DNA of 64,000 nt from Microbulbifer marinus (GTDB lineage Bacteria > Pseudomonadota > Gammaproteobacteria > Pseudomonadales > Cellvibrionaceae), in assembly GCF_900107725.1 (NCBI RefSeq), contig NZ_FNQO01000002.1, positions 372,001 through 436,000 on the forward strand, read 5' to 3'. The stretch's first letter is position 1. Every line of letters begins with the position of its first letter. The position numbers were made by a program, and so were the translations under genes. The notes under the pieces were generated by a model. That model was not told where the DNA came from and did not search any database. It worked only from the letters and a program-made list of their open reading frames with translations. Of this stretch, positions 47,642-56,284 are shown in pieces.

Positions 47642-47757
47642 AGGGTGGTTTCCGATTCATTCGAGGGCGGCGCACGCGCCCGCGGCGCGCACACTGCCAA
47701 CTATGGACACGAGGCCCTTGTATTCAGTCACTGCAAGAAGCAAACCAAAATGGCGCA

Positions 47758-47828
47758 CAAAAGTGCCCGGAGCACTTTTGGTCAGCTTCAGCTGACCCCG
47801 TAAGGGGCGGGAGCGGGAACAGACCCGC
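47758..47828. other. Cluster of four consecutive small hairpins before ntrB
   Basis: Four dyads follow one another: CAAAAGTGC/GCACTTTTG (47758-47780, perfect nine), GTCAGC/GCTGAC (47781-47796), CCCC/GGGG (47796-47807), GCGGG/CCCGC (47813-47828). They would lie in the ntrB leader transcript if transcription starts near the NtrC site. This could be a regulatory leader or a small RNA; no known family was recognised. Confidence 0.4.
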
Positions 47829-47948
47829 AACTCAGGTGCCGCACACAGTTGCCTGTCGGCCATCACCGAACCGCGGTGGGGCAGCTGGCGGCAACTTGGG
47901 CCCCGGGCAAGCACAATGGGTGCAGGCAGCGAGCGGCGCCCGAATCTG

Positions 47949-47965
47949 TGCACCATGATGGTGCA
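47949..47965. promoter_or_regulatory. NtrC binding site upstream of ntrBC
   Basis: TGCACCATGATGGTGCA is a full match to the NtrC palindrome TGCACCA-N3-TGGTGCA. It lies about 310 bases before the ntrB start and just beyond the terminator of the preceding gene, so it points to ntrBC autoregulation. Confidence 0.85.
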
Positions 47966-47971
47966 TAGATC

Positions 47972-47995
47972 AAAAAAACGCCAGCCTTCTGGCTG
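47972..47995 (-). terminator. Rho-independent terminator between the DUF4124 gene and ntrB
   Basis: On the minus strand CAGCC-AGAA-GGCTG is followed by GCG and seven T (47972-47978). It separates glnA/DUF4124 transcription from ntrBC. Confidence 0.75.
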
Positions 47996-48062
47996 AATAG
48001 GAGGTCACGGCGGGGGTATGGGAGGGGGGGGGGCGCCGGGCGCAGCGGCCCGGCGACGGCGA

Positions 48063-48746
48063 TCAGTTGCCGCGGCGCTGCCGCTGTTGCGGCTGGGCCT
48101 GGGGCAGGCCGGGTGCCACCGGTGCCTTCGGCGCCTGCGTGGCCCGGGGCGCGGAGATATCCGGCACGGTGCCGCCGGGGCGCTTCACATAGACGGTAAT
48201 CACCTGCGATTGCGCCAGCACGTTGCCGCGCCCGTCAGTTAGCACCGCCTGCACGCTGTGCGTGCCGCGCTCGAGCGCGGATATATCCAGGCTCGAGCCG
48301 GAAGAGCCGCCCTGCCAGGGCTGGCCATCGACGACGGCGAAGAACTCGGCGCCCTCCGGGTAAGCCGGCGCCACATCCACCTGCAGCGCGATAAAGCGCT
48401 GTCCCGGTGGGATGGTCGCGCCGTCTTGCGGACTGACGATGGCGATATCCACCGGGCCCATGGGCTGGCGCTCGCCGTCGCGGCGCTGTCCGGCGTCCTT
48501 CGGCGACAGCTTGCGCTGTGGCAGCGGCCGCGGCAGGGCAATCGGCTGCACGTTGGTCGGCGGCAGCTCGACCTTTTCCGACTTGCTGCCCACCGGCGGC
48601 GTATCGCTGAACACCACCTGCCCGTCGGGTCCTACGGTCTTGTAGATGGTCTTGCCATCCGATACCGCCTCGCTGCCGTCATCCCCGGCCAGCGCCCCCA
48701 GCGGCACGGCGAGCAACAGTGCGATCAGGGTTGTACGTGTTTTCAT
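48063..48746 (-). CDS. DUF4124 domain secreted protein between glnA and ntrB
   Basis: A 227-residue protein with a signal peptide (MKTRTTLIALLLAVPLGALA) and a DUF4124 motif (KTIYKTVGPDGQVVFSDTPP). A C-terminal domain around residues 95-200 looks immunoglobulin-like (VDIAIVSPQDGATIPPGQRFIALQVDVAPAYP split region, VQAVLTDGRGNVLAQS). A proline-rich tail ends it. Function unknown. Its position between glnA and ntrB on the same strand is typical of gammaproteobacteria such as Pseudomonas, but it is not known to act in nitrogen control. Confidence 0.85.
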   Translation of the reverse strand: MKTRTTLIALLLAVPLGALAGDDGSEAVSDGKTIYKTVGPDGQVVFSDTPPVGSKSEKVELPPTNVQPIALPRPLPQRKLSPKDAGQRRDGERQPMGPVDIAIVSPQDGATIPPGQRFIALQVDVAPAYPEGAEFFAVVDGQPWQGGSSGSSLDISALERGTHSVQAVLTDGRGNVLAQSQVITVYVKRPGGTVPDISAPRATQAPKAPVAPGLPQAQPQQRQRRGN

Positions 48747-48830
48747 CTTGCCTCTCGCGCGGCGTCAGGCCGCTTCGACACGAATTGCGAATTTACAGTC
48801 ACCTTTAACGGTAGTGTACCCGCAAAAAAA

Positions 48831-48859
48831 AAGCCCGCACCAGGCGGCGCGGGCTTTTT
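48831..48859 (-). terminator. Rho-independent terminator after glnA
   Basis: AAGCCCGC at 48831-48838 pairs with GCGGGCTT at 48849-48856. On the minus strand the stem is followed by nine T, directly after the glnA stop; the plus strand also has five T. Confidence 0.85.
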
Positions 48860-48896
48860 CCGAAAACGGACCGGCATCGGGCGATGCCGGCGATCG

Positions 48897-50303
48897 TTAT
48901 ACGGAGTAGTACATGTCGAACTCGACCGGGTGAGTGGTCATCGCCAGGCGCTCGACTTCCGCGCGCTTCAGGTCGATGTAGGCGTCGATGGCGTCGTCGG
49001 AGAATACGCCACCCTCGGTCAGGAAGGCGCGGTCCGCGTCCAGTGCATCCAGAGCCATTTCCAGGCTGGAGGCAACGGTCGGGTACTCGGCCACTTCTTC
49101 CGCCGGCAGGTCGTACAGGTCCTTGTCCGCCGGATCGCCGGGGTGGATCTTGTTCTTGATGCCGTCGAGGCCGGCCATCAGCATGGCGGCGAACACCAGG
49201 TACGGGTTGGCAGTCGGATCCGGGAAGCGCGCTTCGATACGCTTGGCTTTCGGGCTGGCAACATACGGAATGCGGATCGACGCGGAGCGGTTGCGTGCGG
49301 AGTAAGCCAGGATTACCGGCGCCTCGAAGCCCGGTACCAGGCGCTTGTAGGAGTTGGTAGAGGCGTTGGCGAAGGCGTTCAGCGCACGCGCGTGCTTGAT
49401 GATACCGCCGATGTAGTACAGGGCGGTCTCAGACAGGCCCGCGTAGGCGTCGCCGGCGAACTGGTTGACGCCGTCCTTGCTGAAGGACATGTGGATGTGC
49501 ATGCCGGAACCGTTATCGCCGACCAGCGGCTTGGGCATGAAAGTGGCGGTCTTGCCGTAGGCGTGGGCAACATTGTGCACCGCGTACTTCAGGATCTGCA
49601 CTTCGTCCGCTTTCTTGGTCAGGGTATTGGCGCCGACGCCGATCTCGCACTGGCCGGCGGTACCCACTTCATGGTGGTGTACTTCCACCTGCAGGCCCAT
49701 CTGCTCCATCGCGGAACACATGGCCGCGCGCACGTCGTGCAGGGAGTCGACCGGCGGAACCGGGAAGTAGCCGCCTTTTACGCCCGGGCGGTGACCGATG
49801 TTGCCTTCGGCGAACGTAGCACCGGAGGACCAGGCCGCTTCCTCGGAGTTGATCTTGTAGAAGGCGCCGCCCATTTCGGCACCCCAGGTGATGTCGTCGA
49901 ATACAAAGAACTCGGGCTCCGGGCCGAACAGCGCGGTGTCGCCCAGACCGGTGGACTTCAGGTATTCCTCGGCGCGCAGCGCGATGGAGCGCGGGTCGCG
50001 CTCGTAGCCCTGACCGGTGGACGGCTCGACGATGTTACAGCGAATGATCACTGTGGCTTCGTCGGTGAACGGGTCCAGGAAAGCCGTCTCATCGTCCGGC
50101 ATCAGGATCATGTCGGACTCGTTGATGCCCTTCCAGCCAGCGATGGAAGAGCCGTCGAACATCTTGCCTTCTTCGAAGAACTCGCCGTCAATTTCCGACG
50201 TCGGAATGGATACGTGTTGTTCTTTACCCTTGGAATCGGTGAAGCGCAGGTCTACCCATTTGGCTTCACTCTCTTTGATCAAACCGAGCGTTTTAGCTGA
50301 CAT
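48897..50303 (-). CDS. glnA: Glutamine synthetase type I
   Basis: A 468-residue enzyme that makes glutamine from glutamate, ammonia and ATP. Family blocks include [16 protein letters not shown] near residue 52, the ATP-binding [17 protein letters not shown] region and NRSASIRIP. The adenylylation tyrosine is Tyr397 (DLYDLPAEE), the same number as in E. coli, so GlnE-type control is expected. The start has a strong ribosome site (CTGGAGGA). Upstream lie a sigma-54 promoter and two NtrC-like sites. Confidence 0.98.
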   Translation of the reverse strand: MSAKTLGLIKESEAKWVDLRFTDSKGKEQHVSIPTSEIDGEFFEEGKMFDGSSIAGWKGINESDMILMPDDETAFLDPFTDEATVIIRCNIVEPSTGQGYERDPRSIALRAEEYLKSTGLGDTALFGPEPEFFVFDDITWGAEMGGAFYKINSEEAAWSSGATFAEGNIGHRPGVKGGYFPVPPVDSLHDVRAAMCSAMEQMGLQVEVHHHEVGTAGQCEIGVGANTLTKKADEVQILKYAVHNVAHAYGKTATFMPKPLVGDNGSGMHIHMSFSKDGVNQFAGDAYAGLSETALYYIGGIIKHARALNAFANASTNSYKRLVPGFEAPVILAYSARNRSASIRIPYVASPKAKRIEARFPDPTANPYLVFAAMLMAGLDGIKNKIHPGDPADKDLYDLPAEEVAEYPTVASSLEMALDALDADRAFLTEGGVFSDDAIDAYIDLKRAEVERLAMTTHPVEFDMYYSV

Positions 50304-50382
50304 TGCTGTCCTCCAGGTCTTGAAATGTAATTTGTCGCTATGCCGTCGATCGGCAATGACTCCCTACCTGGCGTGTAATAAA

Positions 50383-50398
50383 GCAAGGAGTGTGCCAA
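50383..50398 (-). promoter_or_regulatory. Sigma-54 promoter of glnA
   Basis: Reading the minus strand, TTGGCACACTCCTTGC fits the -24/-12 consensus TTGGCAC-N5-TTGC with both the GG and GC doublets at the right distance. Transcription should start about 12 bases further, near 50371, giving a leader of ~70 bases to the glnA ATG at 50303. Confidence 0.9.
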
Positions 50399-50502
50399 AT
50401 TGGGGCAGCGGCGCCGCCACTGCGATAGCGGCGTGCGCGGCCGATTACGCCGGGCCAACTGAGGCAGGATAGATGCAATGTCGCGGGGCGACCACTGAAA
50501 AA

Positions 50503-50519
50503 CGCACCAAAATGGCGCG
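50503..50519. promoter_or_regulatory. NtrC-like site, proximal, upstream of glnA
   Basis: CGCACCAAAATGGCGCG follows the NtrC palindrome TGCACCA-N3-TGGTGCA with changes only at outer positions. It lies about 140 bases before the predicted start of transcription. Confidence 0.75.
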
Positions 50520-50532
50520 AATTAAGCCGCCA

Positions 50533-50551
50533 GCGCACGAATACAGTGCGC
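50533..50551. promoter_or_regulatory. NtrC-like site, distal, upstream of glnA
   Basis: GCGCAC-N7-GTGCGC is a perfect dyad with the half-site spacing of NtrC. Its centre is 31 bases (three helical turns) from the proximal site, close to the 32-base spacing of the two strong sites at E. coli glnA. Confidence 0.7.
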
Positions 50552-50652
50552 ACCCGGTTCAACACCGGTGCGGAAGGCCAGGTACTTATTCGGGGCTTCC
50601 CTAGCTTATAATGCCGCACCTCCTTTCAATTCGCGGTACCCGACGGATCCCC

Positions 50653-52137
50653 ATGCACTTTGTCGTCAAATTTTTTCCAGAGATCACCATCAAGAGCAAC
50701 CCGGTGCGCAAGCGCATGTCGCGACAGCTGCAGGACAACCTGCGCACCCTGCTGAAACAGCTGGACGACCGCATCGTGGTGCGCAAGGACTGGGAGAAGA
50801 TCGATGTAATCGCACCGGATGCGGTGGCCCATCTGGGCGGACGTATCGAGGAAGTGCTCGCCCATACGCCCGGTATCGCCAACTTTTCCCGCGTGCGCCA
50901 GTTCCCCCTCGGCGACCTGCACGATATCTACGAAAAGACCCTGTCGGTGTGGGGCGAACACCTCGCCGGTAAGACTTTCTGTGTCCGGGCCAAGCGTACC
51001 GGCCAGCACGACTTCAAGTCCCTGGACGTGGAGCAGTACGTGGGCGGCGGCCTGAACACCAATACCCAGGCCGCCGGCGTGAAACTGAAAAACCCCGACG
51101 TCACCGTGAAACTGGAGATCCGCCACGACAAGCTGTACGTGGTGGAGGAACAGCACCCCGGCCTCGGCGGCTTCCCGCTCGGCACCCAGGATCCGGTGCT
51201 GTCGCTAGTATCCGGCGGCTTCGACTCCACCGTGGCCAGCTACCTGACGATCAAGCGCGGCATCCGCACCCACTACCTGTTCTTCAACCTGGGCGGTCGC
51301 CAGCACGAACTGGGCGTCAAGGAAGTGGCCTATTTCCTGTGGAACAAATACGGCGCGTCGCACCGGGTGCGCTTCATTACCGTACCCTTCGACGAGGTGG
51401 TGGCCGAGATTCTGGAGAATGTCGACGATTCCTATATGGGCGTGATCCTGAAGCGCATGATGCTGCGCGCCGCCACCGTGATCGCCAATGAAGTGGAGGT
51501 GGATGCGGTGGTCACCGGCGAGGCCATCGCCCAGGTGTCCAGCCAGACACTGAAGAACCTGTCGGTGATCGACAGCGTCACCGACACCCTGGTACTGAGG
51601 CCGCTGATTACCAGCGACAAGACCGACATCATCCGCACGGCGCGGGAAATCGGTACCGAGGAGTTCGCCGCGAACATGCCCGAGTACTGCGGCGTGATCT
51701 CGGTGAAACCGACCACGCGCGCCAGGGTCGAGAAAGTAGAGAAGGAGGAGAACCGCTTCGACTTCACCGTCCTCGACCGGGCCATCGGCAATCGCGTGAT
51801 GCAGAACATCGACGAGGTGATCGAGGAGGTCAACGGCGAAGTACCGGACGTGGAGATCCGCGACGAGGCCGGCGACGCCGTGGTCATCGACATCCGCCAC
51901 CCCGACGAGGAGGAGCTGGATCCACTCGAGCTCGAGGGCACACAGGTGGAGACCATCCCCTTCTACCGCCTCAACAACGCCTTCGCCGGCCTGGAGCAGG
52001 ATCGGCACTACCTGCTGTACTGCGCCCGCGGCGTCATGAGCAAGCTGCACGCCTCCCACCTGCTGGACGAGGGTTACCGCAACGTCGGCGTGCTGCGCCC
52101 GCACCTGCCCCACAGGCCGGAGCAGAAGAAGCGCTGA
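50653..52137 (+). CDS. thiI: tRNA 4-thiouridine synthase ThiI with rhodanese domain
   Basis: A 494-residue protein. The ferredoxin-like/THUMP part (MHFVVKFFPEITIKSNPVRKRM) is followed by the PP-loop (LSLVSGGFDSTVASYL) and the catalytic EYCGVIS cysteine. A C-terminal rhodanese domain carries the persulfide Cys in YLLYCARGVMS. It transfers sulfur to U8 of tRNA, and the rhodanese tail is also needed for thiazole synthesis in enterobacteria. The ATG at 50653 is chosen because homology starts there. It ends at a strong hairpin. Confidence 0.96.
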   Translation: MHFVVKFFPEITIKSNPVRKRMSRQLQDNLRTLLKQLDDRIVVRKDWEKIDVIAPDAVAHLGGRIEEVLAHTPGIANFSRVRQFPLGDLHDIYEKTLSVWGEHLAGKTFCVRAKRTGQHDFKSLDVEQYVGGGLNTNTQAAGVKLKNPDVTVKLEIRHDKLYVVEEQHPGLGGFPLGTQDPVLSLVSGGFDSTVASYLTIKRGIRTHYLFFNLGGRQHELGVKEVAYFLWNKYGASHRVRFITVPFDEVVAEILENVDDSYMGVILKRMMLRAATVIANEVEVDAVVTGEAIAQVSSQTLKNLSVIDSVTDTLVLRPLITSDKTDIIRTAREIGTEEFAANMPEYCGVISVKPTTRARVEKVEKEENRFDFTVLDRAIGNRVMQNIDEVIEEVNGEVPDVEIRDEAGDAVVIDIRHPDEEELDPLELEGTQVETIPFYRLNNAFAGLEQDRHYLLYCARGVMSKLHASHLLDEGYRNVGVLRPHLPHRPEQKKR

Positions 52138-52145
52138 CGCCACTC

Positions 52146-52170
52146 ACCGGGCGGCGGGCCGCCCGGTTTT
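52146..52170 (+). terminator. Hairpin terminator after thiI
   Basis: ACCGGGCGGC pairs with GCCGCCCGGT across a two-to-three-base turn (52146-52167), then TTTT. It sits right after the thiI stop. Confidence 0.7.
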
Positions 52171-52312
52171 CAGCGTAAATTGTCGATTTTTTATCCAAAA
52201 AGCGCTCCCAATTGTCGCGCGGCACCACTATAATCGCCGCCTTTGGCCGGACCTCCGCTGTATACAGCCCCCGCCCCACACCATTTCACGCGTTAACGCC
52301 CAGAGGCACCCA

Positions 52313-54121
52313 GTGATAGAGAATTTGCGCAATATCGCGATCATCGCGCACGTAGACCATGGCAAGACCACCCTGGTGGACAAACTGCTGTCCCAGTCCG
52401 GCACCCTGGACCGCCGCGACGAGGGCGCCGAGCGGGTCATGGACTCCAACGACCAGGAGCGTGAGCGCGGCATCACCATTCTGGCCAAGAACACCGCCAT
52501 TCGTTGGAACGACTACCGCATCAATATCGTCGACACCCCCGGACACGCCGACTTTGGCGGTGAGGTGGAGCGCGTGCTGTCCATGGTCGACAGCGTGCTG
52601 CTGCTGGTCGACGCGGTGGACGGCCCAATGCCGCAGACCCGCTTCGTGACGCAGAAGGCGTTCGAGCAGGGCCTGAACCCGATCGTGGTGATCAACAAGA
52701 TCGACCGCCCGGGCGCGCGCCCGGACTGGGTAATGGACCAGGTGTTCGACCTGTTCGACAGCCTCGGCGCCACCGACGAGCAGCTCGACTTCCCGGTGGT
52801 CTATGCGTCCGCGCTGAACGGCATCGCCGGCCTCGACGACACCGATATGGCCGATGACATGACGCCGCTGTTCCAGATGATCGTGGACAAGGTGGAGCCG
52901 CCCCAGGTTGACCAGAGCGGCCCCTTCCAGATGCAGATTTCCGCGCTGGACTACAACAGCTACGTCGGCGTCATCGGCGTCGGCCGCATCACCCGCGGTA
53001 CCCTGAAGCCGAACCAGCAGGTTGTCGTCCTCGACCGCGAGGGCAAGTCGCGCAAGGCCAAGGTGCTGCAAGTCATGGGTTACCTGGGCCTGGAACGCGT
53101 AGAAGTGGAACAGGCCAGCGCCGGCGATATCGTCTGCATTACCGGCGTCGGCGAACTGAACATCTCCGATACCCTGTGCGATCCGGAAAAACCGGAAGCG
53201 CTGCCGGCCCTGTCCGTGGACGAGCCGACCGTAAGCATGACCTTCCAGGTCAACGACTCGCCGTTTGCAGGCCAGGACGGCAAGTACGTGACCAGCCGCA
53301 ATATCAAGGAGCGCCTGGACCAGGAGCTGATCCACAACGTGGCACTGCGCGTGGAGCAGGGCGATTCTCCGGACAAGTTCAAGGTTTCCGGCCGCGGCGA
53401 GCTGCACCTCTCGGTTTTGATCGAAACCATGCGCCGCGAGGGTTTCGAGCTGGGCGTATCCCGCCCGGAAGTAGTGCAGAAGGAAATCGACGGCGAGATC
53501 CAGGAACCCTACGAGCAGGTGGTGATCGACGTCGAGGAACAGCACCAGGGCCCGATCATGGAAGAGCTGGGTCTGCGCAAGGCCGACCTGACCAATATGG
53601 AACCGGATGGCAAGGGCCGCGTGCGCCTGACCTTCATCGTGCCGTCCCGCGGCATGATCGGCTTCCGCTCGCAGTTCCTGACCCTGACCAGCGGCTCCGG
53701 CATCATGACCAGCATCTTCGACCACTACGGCCCGGTGAAAGCCGGTGACGTGGCCAAGCGCATCAACGGCGTACTGGTCAGCATGGTCAAGGGCAAGACC
53801 CTGGCTTATGCGCTCTATGCACTGCAGGATCGCGGCCGCCTGTTCCTGGGCCACGGCGAGGACATCTACGAGGGCCAGATAGTGGGTATTCACTCCCGCG
53901 GCAACGACCTCGTGGTGAACCCGACCAAGGCCAAGCAGCTGACCAACATCCGCGCCGCCGGCACCGACGAGGCCCTGACCCTGTCACCGCCGATCCGCCA
54001 TACTCTGGAGCAGGCGCTGGAATTCATCGAGGACGACGAGCTGGTGGAAGTGACCCCGAATCACATCCGCCTGCGCAAGAAAATCCTGCAGGAAAATATG
54101 CGCAAGCGCGCCAAGAAGTAA
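52313..54121 (+). CDS. typA: Translational GTPase TypA/BipA
   Basis: A 602-residue ribosome-binding GTPase. G motifs: [12 protein letters not shown] (G1), RGITILAKN (G2), [11 protein letters not shown] (G3), [10 protein letters not shown] (G4). EF-G-like domains and the BipA-specific C-terminus follow (ending [16 protein letters not shown]). It affects ribosome assembly and stress adaptation. Translation begins at a GTG (52313), consistent with the conserved N-terminus [13 protein letters not shown] terminator follows. Confidence 0.97.
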   Translation: MIENLRNIAIIAHVDHGKTTLVDKLLSQSGTLDRRDEGAERVMDSNDQERERGITILAKNTAIRWNDYRINIVDTPGHADFGGEVERVLSMVDSVLLLVDAVDGPMPQTRFVTQKAFEQGLNPIVVINKIDRPGARPDWVMDQVFDLFDSLGATDEQLDFPVVYASALNGIAGLDDTDMADDMTPLFQMIVDKVEPPQVDQSGPFQMQISALDYNSYVGVIGVGRITRGTLKPNQQVVVLDREGKSRKAKVLQVMGYLGLERVEVEQASAGDIVCITGVGELNISDTLCDPEKPEALPALSVDEPTVSMTFQVNDSPFAGQDGKYVTSRNIKERLDQELIHNVALRVEQGDSPDKFKVSGRGELHLSVLIETMRREGFELGVSRPEVVQKEIDGEIQEPYEQVVIDVEEQHQGPIMEELGLRKADLTNMEPDGKGRVRLTFIVPSRGMIGFRSQFLTLTSGSGIMTSIFDHYGPVKAGDVAKRINGVLVSMVKGKTLAYALYALQDRGRLFLGHGEDIYEGQIVGIHSRGNDLVVNPTKAKQLTNIRAAGTDEALTLSPPIRHTLEQALEFIEDDELVEVTPNHIRLRKKILQENMRKRAKK

Positions 54122-54140
54122 GCGCTTACGGAAAGAAAAA

Positions 54141-54168
54141 GGCGGGCTTTGGCCCGCCTTTTTTTTAT
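54141..54168 (+). terminator. Rho-independent terminator after typA
   Basis: GGCGGGC-TTTG-GCCCGCC (54141-54158) is followed by eight T, 20 bases after the typA stop. Confidence 0.88.
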
Positions 54169-54226
54169 TTGAGTTCGCGCGATGCCCAGCTATGGTGCGT
54201 CGCGATTGATCGCGCTTCGTAGCGAC

Positions 54227-54298
54227 AAGGCGCAGCGGTAGCCGCCTGGCAAAAAACCTGATCGGTAACTATTTGCCCGACGGCTACCGCTGCGCCTT
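54227..54298. repeat. Hairpin repeat copy 2 with conserved 36-nt loop
   Basis: AAGGCGCAGCGGTAGCCG (54227-54244) and its exact complement (54281-54298) form an 18-base stem. The 36-nt loop, read on the minus strand, contains GGCAAATAGTTACCGAT, one variable base, then AGGTTTTTTGCC, the same core as copy 1 at 32626-32701. Arm sequences of the two copies are unrelated. It lies between typA and the macro-domain gene, after the typA terminator. Confidence 0.8.
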
Positions 54299-54314
54299 TC
54301 GGTGCTGAAAAAAG

Positions 54315-54833
54315 TTAATCACCGAAGAACCGCTTCTCCACCCGCCGCCAGTCCGACAGCGCCGTCGGCGTGTGCAGGCAGACGGTCAGCCGGTCGAAAT
54401 CGCCGCTGTGTTCGTGCAACACTTCCAGCGCCTGGTGCGCGGCTATTTCGTGGGGGAAGCGATTGGTGCCGGCGCCGAGGGCCGGGAACAGCAGCTTTTT
54501 CAGCTTTTTCTGCCGCGCCAGCGCCAGCACGCTCTCGTAACAGCGGCGCAACTGCACCACCGCCTGCGCACCCCACTGGTCGCCACTGCTCCACTGGGGT
54601 GTCACCGTGTGCAAAATATATTTCACCGGCAGGCCGTAGGCGCGGGTGATCCTGGCCTCGCCCACGGCGCATTCGGGCTGCAGCTCACACGCCGCTGCCA
54701 GCGCGGCGCCGCCGCGTTCGTAAACCTGTGCCGACAGGCCGCGCCCGCGTATCAGGTGCTTGTGCGCCGGGCACACCAGGGCATCACCGCGCAGGGCAAG
54801 GATGTCACCGCAAGTCAGTTCTATTTGTCCCAC
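54315..54833 (-). CDS. Macro domain protein (ADP-ribose binding/hydrolase)
   Basis: A 172-residue macro-domain protein. The ADP-ribose-binding pattern is visible as IELTCGDILALRGDALVCPAH, GRGLSAQVYERGGAAL, GEARITRAYGLPVKYILHTVTP and FPALGAGTNRFPHEIAA. In place of the usual Asn-Ala-Ala-Asn stretch (VNAAN) it has CPAHKHL, so catalytic activity may differ from YmdB-type deacetylases. It lies convergent to typA and divergent from the cyclase gene. Confidence 0.88.
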   Translation of the reverse strand: MGQIELTCGDILALRGDALVCPAHKHLIRGRGLSAQVYERGGAALAAACELQPECAVGEARITRAYGLPVKYILHTVTPQWSSGDQWGAQAVVQLRRCYESVLALARQKKLKKLLFPALGAGTNRFPHEIAAHQALEVLHEHSGDFDRLTVCLHTPTALSDWRRVEKRFFGD

Positions 54834-55045
54834 TTCTCAAATTCACACTTCCGTTTATTGATACTGTAGCGCGGACCTTTGGCGGCGGCGCGAAGCGCAA
54901 TATACTGGCCGGCACCGCGCTTTTGCCGCCAATGATTCGACAGTGTCGGCAAACGCCAAGTTTAAAAATAAAACGAAGTCGTGGCCCAGATGCGCGGCTC
55001 CGGGCCGGACGGAAGTTAGTGGTCCGCATAATGACAGGGACTCCC

Positions 55046-56128
55046 ATGAACGCAGGGTATGACCAACAAGACCTGGCTTTTCGCGACCCTATTGAAGAGG
55101 CGCGCCAGCTGGAGCTGCGCCGGCGTGTCCAGGCCTCGGGCTATATGCTGATCTTCTCCATGGCCATTACCGGTGCCATGGCGCTGATCGCGCTGACCGG
55201 CGGCGATATCTGGCAGGCCAGCGCACTGTTCGCCGTCGGCGGCGTAATCCTCGCCGCCTATATCACCATCAACCTGATCGGCCCGAGCAGGGCGACCCCG
55301 GTACTCGTCGGCATCCTGCTGCTGGTCCTGTATTTTTACCTGCTGCTGTCCGGCGGCGTAAATAACACCGGCCTGATGTGGGCGGTTATGCTGGTACCGG
55401 GCTTTATCAATCTCTACGGCTACAGGCGCGGCACCGCGACGCTGCTGGCGATCGGCGGCACTACCGCGCTGATTCTGTTCTATCCGGATTTTCCCGGTCT
55501 CACCGCCGAGTACGATACCGCCTACCGCGCGCGCTTTATCGCCGTGTTCGGCGCGCTCACGGCGCTGACTGCACTGCTCGACAGCAGCCGCCACCAGACC
55601 CAGCAGCTGCTGCAGCGGCTGACCCAGGAACTGGAGAATCGCGCCTCCACCGATGCGCTGACCGGTCTCGCCAATCGCCGCGAGGCTTACCGCGCGATCA
55701 ACGAGCTGGAGCGCCGCAACCGGCACCTGGCCGGGCGTTACGCGGTGCTGATCGGCGACCTCGACAACTTCAAAAGCATCAACGACAACTACGGCCACGC
55801 CTTCGGCGACCGGGTACTGCAGGATGTGGCGCAGACCCTGCAGGACAATACCCGCACCGACGACATAGTGGCCCGCTGGGGCGGCGAGGAATTCCTGATA
55901 TTGCTGCCGAATACCGACCAGAACGGCGGCGGCATATTGGCGGAAAAACTGCGCGACAAGGTGGAAGAACTCAGCCGCAAATACGATCCACCGGTGAAGA
56001 TCTCCATCAGCTTCGGTGTCGCCGAGGGCGACCCGGCCAGCGCCACCCACGGCCAGCTGCTGGCCGAGGCCGATGCACGCATGTACCGCGCCAAAGACGG
56101 CGGGCGTAACAAGGTGGTGGCCGTCTGA
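55046..56128 (+). CDS. Membrane diguanylate cyclase (GGDEF)
   Basis: A 360-residue protein. Six membrane segments lie in the first ~180 residues (no known sensor domain), followed by a GGDEF domain with the signature WGGEEFLILLP. An I-site RxxD (RTDD) lies five residues before GGEEF, so product inhibition is expected. Key substrate residues in DNFKSINDNYGHAFGD are intact, supporting synthesis of cyclic-di-GMP. ATG at 55046 has GGGA upstream; an in-frame ATG at 55031 is possible. Cyclic-di-GMP may feed exopolysaccharide control, but this is inference. Confidence 0.92.
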   Translation: MNAGYDQQDLAFRDPIEEARQLELRRRVQASGYMLIFSMAITGAMALIALTGGDIWQASALFAVGGVILAAYITINLIGPSRATPVLVGILLLVLYFYLLLSGGVNNTGLMWAVMLVPGFINLYGYRRGTATLLAIGGTTALILFYPDFPGLTAEYDTAYRARFIAVFGALTALTALLDSSRHQTQQLLQRLTQELENRASTDALTGLANRREAYRAINELERRNRHLAGRYAVLIGDLDNFKSINDNYGHAFGDRVLQDVAQTLQDNTRTDDIVARWGGEEFLILLPNTDQNGGGILAEKLRDKVEELSRKYDPPVKISISFGVAEGDPASATHGQLLAEADARMYRAKDGGRNKVVAV

Positions 56129-56155
56129 GCCGACACCGCCGTTGCAAACGAAAAA

Positions 56156-56182
56156 GGCCGCAGACTGTGCGGCCTTTTTTTA
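56156..56182 (+). terminator. Rho-independent terminator after the cyclase gene
   Basis: GGCCGCA and TGCGGCC (56156-56162, 56168-56174) enclose five bases and are followed by seven T. It lies 28 bases after the stop. Confidence 0.85.
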
Positions 56183-56284
56183 TTATGGCGTGAGCAAAAA
56201 AGTGGGGCTAGCCGCAGCGAGGGAGCAAACACCGTTTCTCAGCCCGCGGTGTCAAGCAGCGGTGCCCCGAATCGCCATTGCCAA

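Larger units (their letters stand above)
47642..48062. other. Leader/control region of ntrBC
   Basis: These 421 bases carry, in transcription order on the minus strand, a ten-G tract (48024-48033), the DUF4124-gene terminator, an NtrC consensus site and a run of four small hairpins before the ntrB start. A weak sigma-54-like element (47685-47700) keeps the GG and GC doublets at the right spacing but lacks the usual TT before GC. No gene is apparent. Confidence 0.6.
50304..50652. other. Divergent glnA-thiI control region
   Basis: This 349-base region holds the sigma-54 promoter of glnA on the minus strand and two NtrC-like palindromes. The thiI promoter must lie at its right end, but I could not define it. 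No gene is apparent. Confidence 0.6.

Noticed and set aside
47685-47700. Sigma-54 promoter for ntrB
   Set aside because: Only GG and GC doublets with TGGCA match; the TT before GC is absent, so it is too weak to list as a promoter.
48258-50300. Very long plus-strand open frame opposite glnA and the DUF4124 gene
   Set aside because: Typical antisense frame of GC-rich DNA; glnA on the other strand is unmistakable.
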